Source: CADEED01 sp963842515 (GTDB lineage Bacteria > Pseudomonadota > Gammaproteobacteria > Steroidobacterales > Steroidobacteraceae). Taken from it: a DNA stretch of 64,000 nucleotides. The DNA lies in NCBI GenBank assembly GCA_963842515.1, contig CAWJGO010000002.1:744001-808000 (forward strand), read 5' to 3'. The notes under the pieces are model-generated. The model made no database searches. It worked only from the letters and a program-made list of their open reading frames with translations, and had not been told where the DNA came from. Of this stretch, positions 43,469 through 55,035 are shown one piece after another. The translations under genes were made by a program, and so were the position numbers. The number at the start of each line of letters is the position of its first letter. Within the stretch, counting starts at the first letter, position 1.

Positions 43469-46393
43469 TTAGCGCGACGTGGCGGCAGCTGCCGGCACCG
43501 GTGTCGAGGTCAGGCGCTTGGTTTCGCGCGCCCCGTCTTCTTTGCTGGTGGCAGTCAACGCAGCGTCGATGAGCCCGCGTTGTTCCGCTTCGTGAACTTT
43601 GCTGATGCCGGTCGCCGGCGCCGCCGCCGGCGCGCGGCCCGCGTATAGCAGTTCGCGCTTGCCGACCAGCATGGCCAGGCGATGGCGGATCTGGTACCAG
43701 GCGCCCTGGTTCTGCGGCTCTTCCTGGCACCACACGACCTCGCGCGCGTTTGGATACTTCGCGAGCACCGCTTCCATTTCCGGCACGGGGAACGGATACA
43801 GCTGCTCGACCCGCACCAGCGCGACGTCGGAATTGGTGTTGTCTTTGCCGTTGTCCTTGTTCTGGGCCCGACGCGTCTTGAACAGGTCGAAATACACCTT
43901 GCCGGAGGACAGCACCACGCGGCGCACGTTGGCGTTCTGGAGCTTGTCGACCTCATCGATGACCGTTGAGAACTCGCCGTTGGCGAGGTCTTCGAGCGAG
44001 GACACCGACAATTCGTGACGCAGCAGCGACTTCGGTGTCATGACGATGAGCGGCTTGCGCAGGCTGCGCAAAATCTGTCGGCGGATCATGTGATACATCT
44101 GCGCCGGCGTGGACGGCACGCACACCTGCATGTTGTTCTCGGCGCACAGTTGCAGGAATCGTTCGAGGCGAGCCGAGGAGTGCTCGGGACCCTGGCCTTC
44201 GTAGCCGTGTGGCAGGAACAGCGCCAACCCGCACAGGCGGCCCCACTTCGCCTCACCCGAACTGATGAACTGGTCGATGATCACCTGCGCGCCGTTCACG
44301 AAGTCGCCGAACTGGCCTTCCCAGATGACGAGCGCCGAAGGATCTGTGGTCGAGTAGCCGTATTCGAAGCCGAGCACGGCTTCCTCCGAAAGCACCGAGT
44401 CGGTGATCTGAAATGACGGCTGGCGTTCGGCGATGTGCTGCAGCGGGATGTAGCGTTCACCGCTCGCCTGGTCGTGCAGCACCGCGTGACGATGGAAGAA
44501 TGTGCCACGGCCCGCGTCCTGGCCGGTGAAGCGGATGGAATTGCCTTCTTCGAGAATGCTGGCGTAGGCGAGCGTCTCGGCGCAGCCCCAGTCGAGTGGC
44601 AGGTCGCCGGCCAGCATCTTCACTCGGTTGGCCATGACCTGTGCCACGCGCGGATGCAGCGCCATGTTTTCGGGGAAGCTGACGATGCGGGCGCCGAGCG
44701 ACTTGAGGCGCGCCATGTCATTGCCACCCTTCACGCGTTCGGACCAGTCGTTGGCCAGGTACTTGCTCCAGTCAACGGTGTACTTGTTGCCGATCATGCC
44801 GAGTGAAGCGCGCGCCTGCGGGCGGCCTTCGTCGAGACCCTGGCGATACGACTCGATCATGGCCGCGGCTTCACCGTCGGTGATCACGCCCATCGCCGCG
44901 AGTTTGTCGGCATAGACTTTGCGCGTGGTCAGATGTTTGCGGACGGTCTGGTACATCACCGGCTGCGTGGCCGCGGGTTCGTCCGCCTCGTTGTGCCCGT
45001 GCCGGCGATAACAGACGAGATCGATGAGCACGTCCTTGTGGAAGCGCTGGCGATAAGCGAGCGCCAGCCGCGTGACGAACACCACCGCTTCCGGGTCGTC
45101 GCCGTTGACGTGGAAGATAGGCGTCTCGAGCATCTTGGCGACGTCCGAGCAATACATGGTGGAGCGCGCATCACGCGGATCGGAGGTGGTGAAACCAACC
45201 TGGTTGTTGATGATCACGTGCACGCTGCCGCCGGTGTAGAAAGCGCGCGCTTGCGACAGCTGCAGCGTCTCCATGACCACGCCCTGACCGGCGAAGGCGG
45301 CGTCGCCATGGATGAGGATGGGCAGCACGCGCGCGCCTGCGGTGTCGCCGCGACGCTCCTGACGGGCTCGCACCGAACCTTCGACGACCGGGTTCACCAC
45401 TTCGAGATGCGAGGGATTGAATGCCAGCGCCACGTGCACGTTACCGCCGGGTGTGCGCAGGTCCGACGAGAAGCCCTTGTGGTACTTGACGTCACCCGAG
45501 CCCTGCATGTGCGCGGTGTCGTATTTGCCTTCGAATTCGCTGAACAGCACGGAAGGCGATTTGCCGAGCACGTTGACGAGCACGTTGAGGCGGCCGCGAT
45601 GCGCCATGCCGATCACGCATTCTTCCACGCCCTGCTCGCCGCCCCTCTGGATGAGATCGTCCATGAGCGGGATCAGCGAGTCGCCGCCTTCGAGCGAAAA
45701 GCGCTTCTGGCCGACGTACTTGGTGTGCAGGTAGCGCTCGAGACCTTCGGCCGCGGACAGCTGCCAGAGGAGATTCTTCTGCTCGTCGGTAGTTAGCTTG
45801 CCGGTGAGGCGTCCCTTGAGGTATTCATCCTGCAGCCACAGCCGCTCGTCGGTGTTCGAGACATGCGCGAACTCCGCGCCGATGGTGCCGCAGTAGGCGT
45901 ATTCGAGCTGCGCGATGAGCTCGCGCAGCTTGAGCTTCTTGGATAGCTCGTTCGGGCGCGACCCGGTGAGGAATTCGGTGTCGAGATCGGCTTCGGTGAG
46001 CCCGAAGTAACCGAGCTCCAATACGCGCGGGCGTTCCCGCACCTGGAGCCCCAGCGGATCGAGATTGGCGATGAGATGGCCACGATTGGCATAGATCTGG
46101 ACGAGGCGCGAGACCGCGCCCTGCTTCGCGGCTGAATCGCCGGAAACCGAAGTCGCATTGGCCGCCGCCAGACGTGGCCTGCCGGCACGCTGGACGATGC
46201 CCGCCTGCACGGTCGAATGAATCTGCTCGGGGACCGCGCCGTGACCCTGCTGCAGATTGAGGAAATAGCTGCGCCAGGCCGGTTCGACACTCTGCGGATC
46301 GGACAGGAACTGCTCATAGAGAGCTTCGACGTACGGGGCATTACCGCCAGACAGCGGCGTGGAAGCCGTGAGCTCGCGAAGGCTTGGGGCCAT
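43469..46393 (-). CDS. sucA: 2-oxoglutarate dehydrogenase E1 component
   Basis: 974 residues. Thiamine-diphosphate enzyme of the TCA cycle. The N-terminus (APYVEALYEQFLSDPQSVEP) is the E2-binding segment; the cofactor site includes MAHRGRLNVLVNVLGK, HGDAAFAGQGVVMETL and NNQVGFTTSDPRDARST; the C-terminal half contains the transketolase-like core (HGYEGQGPEHSSARLERFLQ). About 35 Ala/Thr-rich residues extend the C-terminus past the usual end (E. coli SucA has 933). First gene of sucA-sucB-lpdA. Confidence 0.96.
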   Translation of the reverse strand: MAPSLRELTASTPLSGGNAPYVEALYEQFLSDPQSVEPAWRSYFLNLQQGHGAVPEQIHSTVQAGIVQRAGRPRLAAANATSVSGDSAAKQGAVSRLVQIYANRGHLIANLDPLGLQVRERPRVLELGYFGLTEADLDTEFLTGSRPNELSKKLKLRELIAQLEYAYCGTIGAEFAHVSNTDERLWLQDEYLKGRLTGKLTTDEQKNLLWQLSAAEGLERYLHTKYVGQKRFSLEGGDSLIPLMDDLIQRGGEQGVEECVIGMAHRGRLNVLVNVLGKSPSVLFSEFEGKYDTAHMQGSGDVKYHKGFSSDLRTPGGNVHVALAFNPSHLEVVNPVVEGSVRARQERRGDTAGARVLPILIHGDAAFAGQGVVMETLQLSQARAFYTGGSVHVIINNQVGFTTSDPRDARSTMYCSDVAKMLETPIFHVNGDDPEAVVFVTRLALAYRQRFHKDVLIDLVCYRRHGHNEADEPAATQPVMYQTVRKHLTTRKVYADKLAAMGVITDGEAAAMIESYRQGLDEGRPQARASLGMIGNKYTVDWSKYLANDWSERVKGGNDMARLKSLGARIVSFPENMALHPRVAQVMANRVKMLAGDLPLDWGCAETLAYASILEEGNSIRFTGQDAGRGTFFHRHAVLHDQASGERYIPLQHIAERQPSFQITDSVLSEEAVLGFEYGYSTTDPSALVIWEGQFGDFVNGAQVIIDQFISSGEAKWGRLCGLALFLPHGYEGQGPEHSSARLERFLQLCAENNMQVCVPSTPAQMYHMIRRQILRSLRKPLIVMTPKSLLRHELSVSSLEDLANGEFSTVIDEVDKLQNANVRRVVLSSGKVYFDLFKTRRAQNKDNGKDNTNSDVALVRVEQLYPFPVPEMEAVLAKYPNAREVVWCQEEPQNQGAWYQIRHRLAMLVGKRELLYAGRAPAAAPATGISKVHEAEQRGLIDAALTATSKEDGARETKRLTSTPVPAAAATSR

Positions 46394-46484
46394 ACGAGAA
46401 AAAATCCTGTGGACTCAAGGTCCTGGAGCAACAAGGGGGCGGTATGTTAGCCGAAGGAGCGGGCGCCTGAAAGGCGACCAGTGC

Positions 46485-46943
46485 CTAATCTAAGGGAATG
46501 TTACGTAAAAGAAAGAGCTCGTAAGCGACGAGCACGATATAGCCGGCGAGAACCACATAAAGAATGGTTCCGACAGCTTTGCCCCATAACCGCAAGCGGG
46601 CCAGCAAGGTCAGGATCACTACCCCCATCGCGGTCAGCCCCATTTTCCACAGGCCGAAGCCGCGCCCAGAACCGGTGACCAGCGGGTCCATGAGCGGATT
46701 GATCTCGATGGCACCGTGCGAGATGAGCGTGAGCGTGAGAATGGCGTCGGCGCTGCTGAGGCACAGGATCGTGATGGCAACTGCAAGCCACTGCGGGTGA
46801 AACCAGTCGGTGACGACTGCATGACGCTCGGCGCTCCGGCGTGGTGCGTGGCGCCGGCGCGCAAAATTGCCATGCCACAGCGCGCGAAGGACGGAGCGAC
46901 GCCTTTCGGTGGTTGCGCGTCGTTCTGGTCGGCCGGTGGACAT
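46485..46943 (-). CDS. DUF5658 membrane protein
   Basis: 152 residues. An Arg-rich N-terminus of about 48 residues is followed by four membrane helices; the family landmark is the first pair: SSADAILTLTLISHGAIEIN with NPLMDPL directly after. DUF5658 proteins are small integral membrane proteins of unknown role. The gene lies 91 nt upstream of sucA on the same strand, but no functional link is evident. Confidence 0.75.
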   Translation of the reverse strand: MSTGRPERRATTERRRSVLRALWHGNFARRRHAPRRSAERHAVVTDWFHPQWLAVAITILCLSSADAILTLTLISHGAIEINPLMDPLVTGSGRGFGLWKMGLTAMGVVILTLLARLRLWGKAVGTILYVVLAGYIVLVAYELFLLRNIPLD

Positions 46944-47022
46944 GTGGCAAGCATTCTATGGATACGACGGCGGCGTGAATGCCAATCCGCCCCGATCGCG
47001 TGTGAGCCACGTCCCAATTCAT

Positions 47023-48945
47023 TCAGTAGCGGTAGCGCAGCTCCGCCAAGACGCTGCGGCGAATCAGCCGCCCCTCGGTAGGCGCGTACTCGCGATGCGT
47101 TTCGTTAAGTAGATTGAAGCCCTTGACAGCGACTTCGAGACGCTCGCTGGCACGCCACGCCACACGCGCCGACAGTTCGGTGTAGTCGTCGAGCGCAGGG
47201 TCCGGCAGCGCGCTCACCTTGCGAATCATCGCGTCGATGGTGAAGCGCCGCAGGTCCATCGACGATTTGAGATAGGAGTGTGAGCTCGGATCGTTGCCCG
47301 CCTGGCGCACGCTGACGATGGCGGACGCGCCTTCGGCGAATTCGAGGCGCTTGTGCAGCGAACGGAACCCGGGGGAAATCCTCCACCACGGTGTCAGCTG
47401 GAAGTTGGCCCAGGCTTCCACGCCATACGCACTGCCCTGCATGAAATTGCCCCAGCGCAGCGGCAGGAAAATGACCGGCGTCACTTCAATGGTGCGCAGA
47501 TCCTCGTATTCGTTGTAGAAGACGCTCGCCGAAAACGACACTTTGACATCGGGGTTGCCGCGATATCCCAGCTCGAAGGCGTGGACTTTCTCCGGCCTGA
47601 AGTCCGGGTCGCCGAGCACGAACAATTGGCCGCCGACGAACTCCTGCACGTCGGTGTCGAACGGAGTCGGCGAACGGATCGCGCGCGAGCCGGCAAGCCA
47701 GAACAGCGATTTGTCGTTCGGCGCCCATGACAGGCGCACGTCTGGCAGCGCGTTCCACCCTGAGTAGCTGTTGTCTTCGAACTTGATTCCGGCCGTCAGC
47801 TTGAGCTCTTCGTTCAGCGTGATCGCGTCCTGGACGAAGACATTGGTGAGCTCGAGTGTGCGGTGATCGGGCACGAATGCCAGATCGTTGTTGACGGTGT
47901 GATAGTCGTTGTACCGCCGCCCCAGTCCCCAGACGAGCTGATGCCGCGCGCCGACACTGGCGCTCTGCTGGAAATCGAAGTCATAGGTGTCGATGGCGAA
48001 AGCCAGCCCGGTTGGCGGCCGCTCGCGATCGACGCGATCGAAGAAGATCTGCGTTCGCGTCGTCACGCGATCGCCGGCGTGTTCCCAGCGGCCTGACACA
48101 TTGGCACCTCGCGAATTCACCTCGCTGACACCCACGAATCCCTGAGCGAGGCTCTGCAGATCGCCCTGCAGCGTATAGCGATTTTTTCCGGGTACGAAGT
48201 CCATGCGGAATCCCGCCTGAATCTTGTTCCAATCGTCCTCGGCGCTGGCGCCGCCGTCGATCTCGCTGGCGCCGCGGTCGAACCACTTGGCGTATGCCCG
48301 GAAGGCACCCGAGCCCACGCTGCCGCCATATCGAAGCGCCGCCGCCTGCTCCTCAGCGCCGGCATCGAGGCGCACCAGCGCGCCCTGGGTTTCCGACGCC
48401 GTTCGCGTGATGATGTTGATGACACCATTCATGGCATTGGCGCCCCAGAGCGTGGCGCCGGGACCGGAGATGACTTCGATACGCTCGATGTCATCCATGA
48501 ACACGTCCTGCATGTCGTATTCGATGCCGGAGAACAGTGGCGAATAGACGCTGCGGCCATCGATGAGCAGCAGAAGCTTGTTGGAAAAGTTCTGCACATC
48601 GGGGGCGCCGGCGAAGCCGCGCGCGCCGTTCGAATAGCTGGTGGAGGTGAGCTGGGTGACCTGCAGATTGGGCGCCAAGCGCAACGCCTCGGGAATGCTG
48701 AGCACCCCGGAGCGCAGGATTTCTTCGCGCGTGATCACGTAGATGGACGCGGGAGCGCTCGATAACCGCTGTGTGGATTTCGACACCGAAGTGACTTCGA
48801 CATTCGACAACTGTTCGAGCGACATGCGGCTGAGCTCGGTGAGCGGGTCGCTGGCGGTCGCCGGAACCTGCGCGTTGACCGGCGCGGCGCAAACGGCGAG
48901 GACCGCGACGACAACCATTCGCTTTGGCAAACCGTTCACTCCCAT
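47023..48945 (-). CDS. TonB-dependent outer-membrane receptor
   Basis: 640 residues from the ATG at 48945, which gives a signal peptide (MVVVAVLAVCAAPVNAQ). No clear TonB box is seen after cleavage; the plug begins SLEQLSNVEVTSVSKSTQRL and continues with VITREEILRSGVLSIPEALR and GPGATLWGANAMNGVINIIT, then a 22-strand barrel ending LRYRY. This branch (TIGR01782-like/cobalamin-type plug) often occurs with YfiR and a sensor protein, as here. The substrate is unknown. It overlaps the yfiR-like gene by 10 nt. Confidence 0.9.
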   Translation of the reverse strand: MGVNGLPKRMVVVAVLAVCAAPVNAQVPATASDPLTELSRMSLEQLSNVEVTSVSKSTQRLSSAPASIYVITREEILRSGVLSIPEALRLAPNLQVTQLTSTSYSNGARGFAGAPDVQNFSNKLLLLIDGRSVYSPLFSGIEYDMQDVFMDDIERIEVISGPGATLWGANAMNGVINIITRTASETQGALVRLDAGAEEQAAALRYGGSVGSGAFRAYAKWFDRGASEIDGGASAEDDWNKIQAGFRMDFVPGKNRYTLQGDLQSLAQGFVGVSEVNSRGANVSGRWEHAGDRVTTRTQIFFDRVDRERPPTGLAFAIDTYDFDFQQSASVGARHQLVWGLGRRYNDYHTVNNDLAFVPDHRTLELTNVFVQDAITLNEELKLTAGIKFEDNSYSGWNALPDVRLSWAPNDKSLFWLAGSRAIRSPTPFDTDVQEFVGGQLFVLGDPDFRPEKVHAFELGYRGNPDVKVSFSASVFYNEYEDLRTIEVTPVIFLPLRWGNFMQGSAYGVEAWANFQLTPWWRISPGFRSLHKRLEFAEGASAIVSVRQAGNDPSSHSYLKSSMDLRRFTIDAMIRKVSALPDPALDDYTELSARVAWRASERLEVAVKGFNLLNETHREYAPTEGRLIRRSVLAELRYRY

Positions 48946-49583
48946 TTGCTCGAATCGACGCTGGCCATCCTGATGCGGCATCCAGCCGATCGCTGTAGGC
49001 GCGGATAACCGTCCAGGCAATTGATCGCTCCCTGTGGACGCCGCTCGACACGCGCGGCGACCGACAGCAACTCGGAATTGATCCGTAGTCCGCTGCGGTC
49101 GGCGGCATTCAACGAAATCTCGAATCGCAGATTGCGATTCAATTCGATGAAGTTGATGACTCCGCCGCCGTCGAGACCTTGTTCGTTTTCAGTGACGATC
49201 AGAATGGGACGGCGTATGGCGCTGGCGCGCAGTGTGCGCGTACGTGCAAAGGCGTCTGCCCCCACGTAGAGAACGTGCACCCCATCGAGATCCGAAGAAC
49301 GTGCGACGCGTCGGACTGTGGCACGCCGGCCATTGACGGTCATGCCCTCGAGCAACCGCTCGAGATGCACGGCGACATCTTCCGCGCCACTGACCGCGAA
49401 GACGAAGGTCTGGTCAGCGGGCGCGTCAGGCCATTCCACATACTGCGCGAACCGGAAGAGGTAGGCAGCCTTGACGGCTTCCACCGAAAATTGCGCAGCA
49501 TTTACGGCGGTCGGTGTCATGGTCCCGAGGGCAGCGAGCAGCACCGCGTGCACCAGGACCAGACGAAACCCCCCCCATCGCAC
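48936..49583 (-). CDS. YfiR-family periplasmic protein (DUF4154)
   Basis: 215 residues from a GTG at 49583, chosen because it creates a normal signal peptide (RWGGFRLVLVHAVLLAALG, cleavage near VNAA). The mature start VKAAYLFRFAQYVEWPDAP is the YfiR hallmark; ILIVTENEQGLDGGGVINFI and RSGLRINSELLSVAARV follow. In Pseudomonas YfiR is a redox-sensitive periplasmic repressor of the CHASE8-GGDEF protein YfiN. Here the divergent neighbour is a CHASE8-type histidine kinase instead. The next gene downstream is the TonB-dependent receptor. Confidence 0.88.
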   Translation of the reverse strand: MRWGGFRLVLVHAVLLAALGTMTPTAVNAAQFSVEAVKAAYLFRFAQYVEWPDAPADQTFVFAVSGAEDVAVHLERLLEGMTVNGRRATVRRVARSSDLDGVHVLYVGADAFARTRTLRASAIRRPILIVTENEQGLDGGGVINFIELNRNLRFEISLNAADRSGLRINSELLSVAARVERRPQGAINCLDGYPRLQRSAGCRIRMASVDSSKWE

Positions 49584-49656
49584 GCTCAACAACTCGCTGG
49601 TCTCCAAGGTGTTTTTTTGTAGGACAAAGCCGATTGCAGTGGAACGTATTTCGGAT

Positions 49657-52017
49657 ATGAAGGCAAGATGTGAGGCAATGAGCGAGAGCGACGAGTTGCA
49701 GGGCAAAGACTACAAGAAAGACCCGCGCCCATGGAAGGCTCTGCTGTCCATTCGCAACGCACGCCGCAGCCTCGCCGGCAAATTGATGGTGGTCATGCTG
49801 CTGACGACCTCCATCGCCCTGGCGTCTGCCGGCGCGGCGCTCATGTACACCGATCTACGCGACAACCGCGCTGCCTGGGCCGAAGACCTGGGCACCGAAG
49901 CCAGCATTCTGTCGCTCGCCGTCACCCCTCACCTTTCCTTCAACGACCGCGAAGGTGCACAGCGAAACCTGAGCGCGCTGCAGGCGCGCGAATCCATTTC
50001 CGCCGCGGCTCTGTACGCCATCGACGGGAGCCTGTTCGCCGAATACACGCGCCCGAATCAGCCGGCTCCGCCCGCCCGCCGGCCGGTGCAGTTGACGCGC
50101 GACGGGGTGTTCATCGATGGCGAACGCGTGCTGGTCACGAAACCGGTGATCCAGGGCGGCGAATTGCTCGGCACTATCTACCTGCGCGCTCAGTACGACC
50201 TGTCGGGGCGCGTGCGCGCCTATCTCAACGTGCTCGGCGCCGTGATGATCGTCGGCCTGATCGCCGCTTTCCTGGCATCCAGCTGGCTGCATCGCGTGGT
50301 GAGCCGGCCCATGGAGTCGATGGCCAGGGTGGCGCGGGCGATCGTCGAGAAACGTGACTATTCGTTCCGCGCGGAAAAGATGACCGACGACGAGGTCGGC
50401 CTGGTGATCGACGCGTTCAACAAAATGCTCGACGAGGTGCAGGCTCACGCGCGCGCGCTCGAGACCAGCGAGAAGCTGTACCGCGCCATCGGTGAGTCGA
50501 TCAACTACGGCGTATGGGTCACTGACGCGGAGGGCCGCAACATCTACACCAGCGATTCGCTGCTGCGGCTCGTGGGCCTCTCGCAGGATGAGGCCTCCAA
50601 CTTCGGCTGGAGTGAGACCCTGCATCCCGATGACATCGAGGAGACCATGATCGCGTGGCGGGAATGTGCCCGCACCGGCTCGAACTGGTATCGCGAGCAC
50701 CGCATGCTGGGCATCGACGGGAAGTATCACGCCATCCTCGCGCAGGGCTTGCCGATCCGCGACGAAGCCGGACGAATCCAGCGCTGGGCCGGCATCAACC
50801 TCGACATCGGCCGCCTCAAGAACACCGAGCGCGCGCTGCTCGAAGCGGATCGCCGCAAGGATGAGTTCCTCGCCACGCTGGCGCACGAATTGCGCAATCC
50901 GCTGGCACCGATTCGCAACGCGGTGCGCATCCTCGACTCGGCTGCCGCGGACGACCGGCAGCGCAAGTGGGGCCGCGAGGTCATCGCGCGCCAGGTACAG
51001 CGTATGTCGCTGCTGCTCGACGATCTGCTCGACGTATCGCGCATCACGCGCGGACAGCTCGAGCTCAAGAAAGACTATGTCGACCTCAAATCGGTGATCG
51101 GCATTGCCGTCGAGACGGCGCGCCCCCTGCTCGACTCCAAACAACACACGCTCAGCGTCAACCTGCCGGCGGAGAATTTGAAGCTCGAGGCCGACCCGCT
51201 GCGCCTGTCCCAGGTCATTGGCAACCTGCTCACCAATGCCGCCAAGTACACCGATCCTTCGGGAACAATCGCCTTGACGGCGCGAATCGAGAACGCCGAG
51301 CTGGTCATCGCCATCCGCGACAGCGGCATCGGTCTCACCCAGGAATCCCTGCCGGGCCTGTTCACGATGTTCTCGCAGGTGAACTCAGCGATCGATCGCG
51401 CCGAAGGTGGTCTGGGCATCGGCCTCGCGCTGGTCAAGGGCCTCGTGGCGTTGCACGGCGGGCGCGTCGAGGTGCGCAGCGAGGGACTCGGACGCGGCAG
51501 CGAATTCATCGTTCACCTGCCGCACAAGGTGCTCGCCTCACCCCAGGCCGCGATGGCCGACGACCACGCCGGCGGCGCCGCGAACGCCAGCATCGTGCGG
51601 CGCGGACGCATTCTCGTCGCCGACGACAATCGCGATGCCGCCGAATCCCTCGCGCTGGTATTGCGCTTCTCGGGCTACGACGTCTCGATCGCATTCGGCG
51701 GCGCCGAGGCGCTGGCAATCGGCGAGCGCGATCGGCCACGCGCCGCCATCATCGACATCGGCATGCCCGGCATGAGCGGACATGAAGTCGCACGCCGCAT
51801 GCGGCTCGAAGCGTGGGGCCGCAATGCGATACTCATCGCGCTCACCGGCTGGGGTCAGGAGCAAGACAAGCAAGCCGCGAAGGCCGCCGGCTTCGATGAG
51901 CACCTGACCAAACCAGTGGACCCGGACGACGTCGAGCGCATATTGGACGAACTGCTCAGCGACTCGGGCGCGGAGCCAGACACGGGCGGTGTGGCAGACT
52001 CCGCCCTCAATGCCTGA
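49657..52017 (+). CDS. CHASE8-HAMP-PAS hybrid histidine kinase
   Basis: 786 residues from the ATG at 49657; an ATG at 49678 is possible. TM1 about 37-62; a periplasmic CHASE8-like domain (EDLGTEASILSLAVTPHLSF, then ESISAAALYAIDGSLFAEYT); TM2 about 190-210; HAMP (RPMESMARVARAIVEKRDYS); PAS/PAC about 270-390; HisKA with DEFLATLAHELRNPLAPIRN (His410); ATPase domain (NLLTNAAKYTD, DSGIGLTQ, GGLGIGLALVKGL); and a C-terminal receiver with Asp700 (IIDIGMPGMSG) and Lys in LTKPVDPDD. CHASE8 is the sensor YfiR represses in the YfiN system. It is divergent from the yfiR-like gene by 73 nt and overlaps guaD by 8 nt. Confidence 0.92.
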   Translation: MKARCEAMSESDELQGKDYKKDPRPWKALLSIRNARRSLAGKLMVVMLLTTSIALASAGAALMYTDLRDNRAAWAEDLGTEASILSLAVTPHLSFNDREGAQRNLSALQARESISAAALYAIDGSLFAEYTRPNQPAPPARRPVQLTRDGVFIDGERVLVTKPVIQGGELLGTIYLRAQYDLSGRVRAYLNVLGAVMIVGLIAAFLASSWLHRVVSRPMESMARVARAIVEKRDYSFRAEKMTDDEVGLVIDAFNKMLDEVQAHARALETSEKLYRAIGESINYGVWVTDAEGRNIYTSDSLLRLVGLSQDEASNFGWSETLHPDDIEETMIAWRECARTGSNWYREHRMLGIDGKYHAILAQGLPIRDEAGRIQRWAGINLDIGRLKNTERALLEADRRKDEFLATLAHELRNPLAPIRNAVRILDSAAADDRQRKWGREVIARQVQRMSLLLDDLLDVSRITRGQLELKKDYVDLKSVIGIAVETARPLLDSKQHTLSVNLPAENLKLEADPLRLSQVIGNLLTNAAKYTDPSGTIALTARIENAELVIAIRDSGIGLTQESLPGLFTMFSQVNSAIDRAEGGLGIGLALVKGLVALHGGRVEVRSEGLGRGSEFIVHLPHKVLASPQAAMADDHAGGAANASIVRRGRILVADDNRDAAESLALVLRFSGYDVSIAFGGAEALAIGERDRPRAAIIDIGMPGMSGHEVARRMRLEAWGRNAILIALTGWGQEQDKQAAKAAGFDEHLTKPVDPDDVERILDELLSDSGAEPDTGGVADSALNA

Positions 52018-53326
52018 ATCGAAAGCGACAGAACTCGCGTTGCGCGGACCGGCGCTCACGTTCACCGGCGATGCGTTCGTCGACGGAGCCGCGGCCACGC
52101 TGCGTTACGAGAGTGACGCCATCGTCGGCATCGCCTCCGGCAAGATCACGCATTTCGGACCCGCGGCCAGCGTCAAGGCACAGCTTCCGGCCGGTATACG
52201 CATAGAAGAGTACGGCCGGGACTCGCTCATCCTGCCCGGGTTCATCGATTGCCACGCGCACTACCCTCAAGTGGAGATCATCGGTGCGTATGGCGAGCAA
52301 CTGCTCGACTGGCTCGAAAAATACACGTTCGTGGCCGAGCAACAGTTCGCGGACCTTGCGCACGCGCGCGCGACCGCCGCGGTTTTCCTCGACGAATGCC
52401 TGCGAAACGGCACCACGACCGTGGCGAGTTTCTGCACGGTGCACGCGCATTCCGTGGACGCTTTTTTCGATGCCGCGGAGCAGCGCGGCATGCGTACCAT
52501 CGCCGGCAAGTGCCTCATGGACCGTAACGCGCCCGAGGCCCTGCGGGACACCGCGCAGCGCGGCTACGATGAGTCCAAGACGTTGATCGAGCGTTGGCAT
52601 GGCCGGGGCCGCGCGGCGTACGCCATCACGCCGCGCTTCGCGCCCACGAGTACGCCCGAACAGATGCATCTCGCCGGCACCTTGTGGAAGGAGCATCCCG
52701 GCACCTATCTGCAGTCGCATGTCGCGGAGAATCGTGCCGAAGTCGAATGGGCGGCGAAGATCTATCCGGACCGCGCGGGTTATCTCGACATCTACGACCA
52801 CTACGGGCAGTTAGGTGCACGCGCCATCTACGGACATGGAATCTGGCTCACCGACGCCGAGCTCGCGCGCTGTCACGACAGCGGCACTTCGATTGCGCAT
52901 TGCCCGACGTCAAACCTGTTTCTCGGCAGCGGCCTCTTCGACCTCCGCAAGGCGAAACGGTCCGAGCGGCCGGTGCGTGTGGGACTTGCGACCGATGTGG
53001 GCGCGGGCACCACGCTGTCGATGCTCAAGACCATGGGTGCCGCCTATCAAGTGGCGCAACTCGGCGGCGGTAGTTTGTCGGCGTCGCTGGCGTTTTATCT
53101 CGCCACCCGCGGCGGTGCGCAGGCGCTATATCTCGAAGACCGCATCGGCAGCATCGCGGTGGGCATGGAGGCCGACCTTGTCGTACTCAATCTCAAATCC
53201 ACCCCGTTCATAGACTTTCGCATGCGTCATTGCGAAAGCCTGGACGAGGCGCTGTTCGTGCAGATGACCATGGCGGACGAGCGCGCCGTGCGCGCCACCT
53301 ACGTGGCGGGCTTGCTCGCCGTCTAA
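52010..53326 (+). CDS. guaD: guanine deaminase
   Basis: 438 residues. Amidohydrolase that converts guanine to xanthine with zinc. Metal motif PGFIDCHAHYPQ, then SHVAENRAEVEW, GHGIWLTDAELARC and the HCPTSNLFLGSGLFDLRKA and ATDVGAGTTLSMLKTM segments typical of GuaD. The ATG at 52010 lies within the last codons of the hybrid kinase gene (8-nt overlap), so kinase and enzyme are translationally coupled; c-di-GMP or (p)ppGpp turnover could supply guanine, but this link is inference. Confidence 0.93.
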   Translation: MPESKATELALRGPALTFTGDAFVDGAAATLRYESDAIVGIASGKITHFGPAASVKAQLPAGIRIEEYGRDSLILPGFIDCHAHYPQVEIIGAYGEQLLDWLEKYTFVAEQQFADLAHARATAAVFLDECLRNGTTTVASFCTVHAHSVDAFFDAAEQRGMRTIAGKCLMDRNAPEALRDTAQRGYDESKTLIERWHGRGRAAYAITPRFAPTSTPEQMHLAGTLWKEHPGTYLQSHVAENRAEVEWAAKIYPDRAGYLDIYDHYGQLGARAIYGHGIWLTDAELARCHDSGTSIAHCPTSNLFLGSGLFDLRKAKRSERPVRVGLATDVGAGTTLSMLKTMGAAYQVAQLGGGSLSASLAFYLATRGGAQALYLEDRIGSIAVGMEADLVVLNLKSTPFIDFRMRHCESLDEALFVQMTMADERAVRATYVAGLLAV

Positions 53327-53337
53327 CTGTCGGAGTG

Positions 53338-54933
<1,596 letters not shown>

Positions 54934-55035
54934 CTGATCCTTGGAAAATGCGTGGCGTCTGCGTTCGAGCGCGACGAACTCTAGCGCCACTGGCGAAAAG
55001 CCTGGCCCACCGCAAAATGTAGGATTTTTCCCGCC

